From: Sphingobium sp. V4
GTDB taxonomy: Bacteria; Pseudomonadota; Alphaproteobacteria; Sphingomonadales; Sphingomonadaceae
Length of the DNA stretch: 64,000 bases
Assembly (NCBI RefSeq): GCF_029590555.1
Contig: NZ_CP081001.1
Span: 2,604,001 to 2,668,000 of the forward strand
Reading direction: 5' to 3'
How positions within the stretch are numbered: the stretch's first letter is position 1; each line of letters begins with the position of its first letter. The notes under the pieces were generated by a model. It did not search any database, was not told where the DNA came from, and saw nothing but the letters and a program-made list of their open reading frames with translations. Shown piece by piece: positions 63,121-64,000 of this stretch. A program made the translations under genes and the position numbers.

Positions 63121-64000
63121 ATGACCCATGCTGAACGCCCGCCGATCGTCGCCTATGGCCCCCTCTACCCCTATCTGGACGATGAACTGGAGCGTCGCTT
63201 CACCGTTCATGCCGTAGCGGCCGGCGCCGATCCGGCCGCCCTGCCGCCGGCCGTGCGCGATGCGCGGGCGCTGGTCAGCTTCGGATCGGTCGGCGCGCCG
63301 GCCGACATCATGGACGCATTGCCAGGGCTGGAGATCATCGGCCTTTTCTCGGTCGGCTATGACAAGGTCGATGTCGATCATGCCCGCATGAAGGGCATCC
63401 GCGTCACCAACACGCCCGACGTGCTGACCGACGATGTCGCCGATCTCGCCGTCGGCCTGCTCTATGCCACGGTCCGCAACATTGCTGCCAATGACGCGCT
63501 GGTGCGCTCGGGCGGCTGGGCGCGTGGCGAAAAGCCGCCCCTGTCGGGCCGGGTGACGGGATCGCGCATCGGCATATTGGGCCTCGGCCGCATCGGCCGC
63601 GCCATCGCGGAGCGGCTGGAGCGGCAGGCGGGCGAAATCCTCTACCACAACCGGCGGCAGGCGCAGGATGCGCCGTATCGCTATGTCGCCGACCCGCTCG
63701 ATTTCGCCCGGCAAAGCGATGTCATCATCGTCGCCACCTCGGGCGGGCCGGAAGCCGCGAAGCTGGTCGACACGGCGATGCTGGACGCGCTGGGACCGCG
63801 GGGCGTCATCGTCAACATCAGCCGGGGCAGCGTGATCGACGAGGACGCGCTGGTCGCCGCGCTGGCCGACCGGCGCATCGCCGGCGCCGGCCTCGACGTG
63901 TTCGCCCACGAACCCCATGTGCCGGAAACGCTGCTGACCATGGACCATGTCGTGCTCCAACCCCATCAGGGCAGCGCGACCGTCCACACGCGCAAGGCGA
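63121..64000 (+). CDS. D-2-hydroxyacid dehydrogenase, 3' end cut off
   Basis: This NAD(P)-dependent enzyme reduces 2-oxoacids such as glyoxylate or hydroxypyruvate. The 293 codons present cover most of a roughly 310-residue protein. It has GLFSVGYDKVDVDHARMKGIRVTNTPDVLTDDVADLAVGLL (quoted in part), the Rossmann GILGLGRIGRAIAERL, NISRGSVIDEDALV with the catalytic Arg, the Glu in FAHEPHVP and the His in LQPHQGS. The ATG follows TAGATG-GGCGGC with no Shine-Dalgarno. It diverges from metX. The missing end is only some 20-25 residues. Confidence 0.92.
   Translation, partial: MTHAERPPIVAYGPLYPYLDDELERRFTVHAVAAGADPAALPPAVRDARALVSFGSVGAPADIMDALPGLEIIGLFSVGYDKVDVDHARMKGIRVTNTPDVLTDDVADLAVGLLYATVRNIAANDALVRSGGWARGEKPPLSGRVTGSRIGILGLGRIGRAIAERLERQAGEILYHNRRQAQDAPYRYVADPLDFARQSDVIIVATSGGPEAAKLVDTAMLDALGPRGVIVNISRGSVIDEDALVAALADRRIAGAGLDVFAHEPHVPETLLTMDHVVLQPHQGSATVHTRKA

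Noticed and set aside
1..64000. Mobile elements, prophage or CRISPR
   Set aside because: No transposase, integrase, direct-repeat array or attachment-type duplication was seen; gene content is core metabolism and envelope functions.

Overview
The window reads as a chromosomal core segment of an alphaproteobacterium of the sphingomonad group (Sphingobium/Sphingomonas-like; the genus is an inference). The grounds are high GC content, a SciP cell-cycle regulator, COQ9, a MetX-MetW pair, SDHAF4/DUF1674, a TorF-type porin leading a kdp operon, and a K+-independent H+-pyrophosphatase next to thiL-nusB-hisD-hisG. I saw no prophage, insertion sequence, integron or CRISPR array. Coding density is high and no gene-free stretch exceeds about 300 bp if the weak ORF at 13112-13411 is accepted.

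Left part (1-13 kb, almost all minus strand): a truncated M13 metallopeptidase; bioF-bioD; an exported S9 peptidase; hppA; thiL; nusB; hisG-hisD; a small membrane zinc-ribbon protein; and mnmA. Next come sciP and two convergent GlsB/YeaQ-type stress membrane proteins (13.5-14.6 kb), an RND efflux adaptor/permease pair (14.8-19.3 kb), a DUF445 protein, an EF-hand protein and a divergent TonB. The riboflavin operon follows (22.3-26.2 kb): a small membrane protein, ribD, ribE, an HTH-fused ribB with a degenerate RibA-like tail, and ribH.

Middle part (26-43 kb): an old yellow enzyme, a DMT exporter, COQ9, feoA-feoB behind a Fur-like box, a LysE-type exporter, ssb, galU, SDHAF4, htpX, rsmB, a PAS protein, and rpe with a translationally coupled heparinase-II/III-like protein. 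After these lie a gamma-glutamylcyclotransferase-like gene, a psp-type locus with a sigma-54-like promoter, DUF72, DUF2061 and a cyclophilin.

Right part (43-64 kb): a complete K+ uptake operon transcribed leftward (porin, 27-aa peptide, kdpF, kdpA, kdpB, kdpC, kdpD, kdpE), tRNA-Glu, recJ, tamA-tamB, metX-metW and a truncated 2-hydroxyacid dehydrogenase.

The most informative signals beyond gene calls are regulatory. At least eight genes have a sigma-70-like promoter whose -10 element ends 6-9 bp before the start codon, implying leaderless or nearly leaderless mRNAs. Single candidate promoters for EcfG (glsB), sigma-54 (psp) and RpoH (htpX) sit before genes that fit them. The ribB promoter carries a dyad between its -35 and -10, and the gene downstream encodes an enzyme with its own N-terminal helix-turn-helix. 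All regulatory assignments are by eye and need a genome-wide check.
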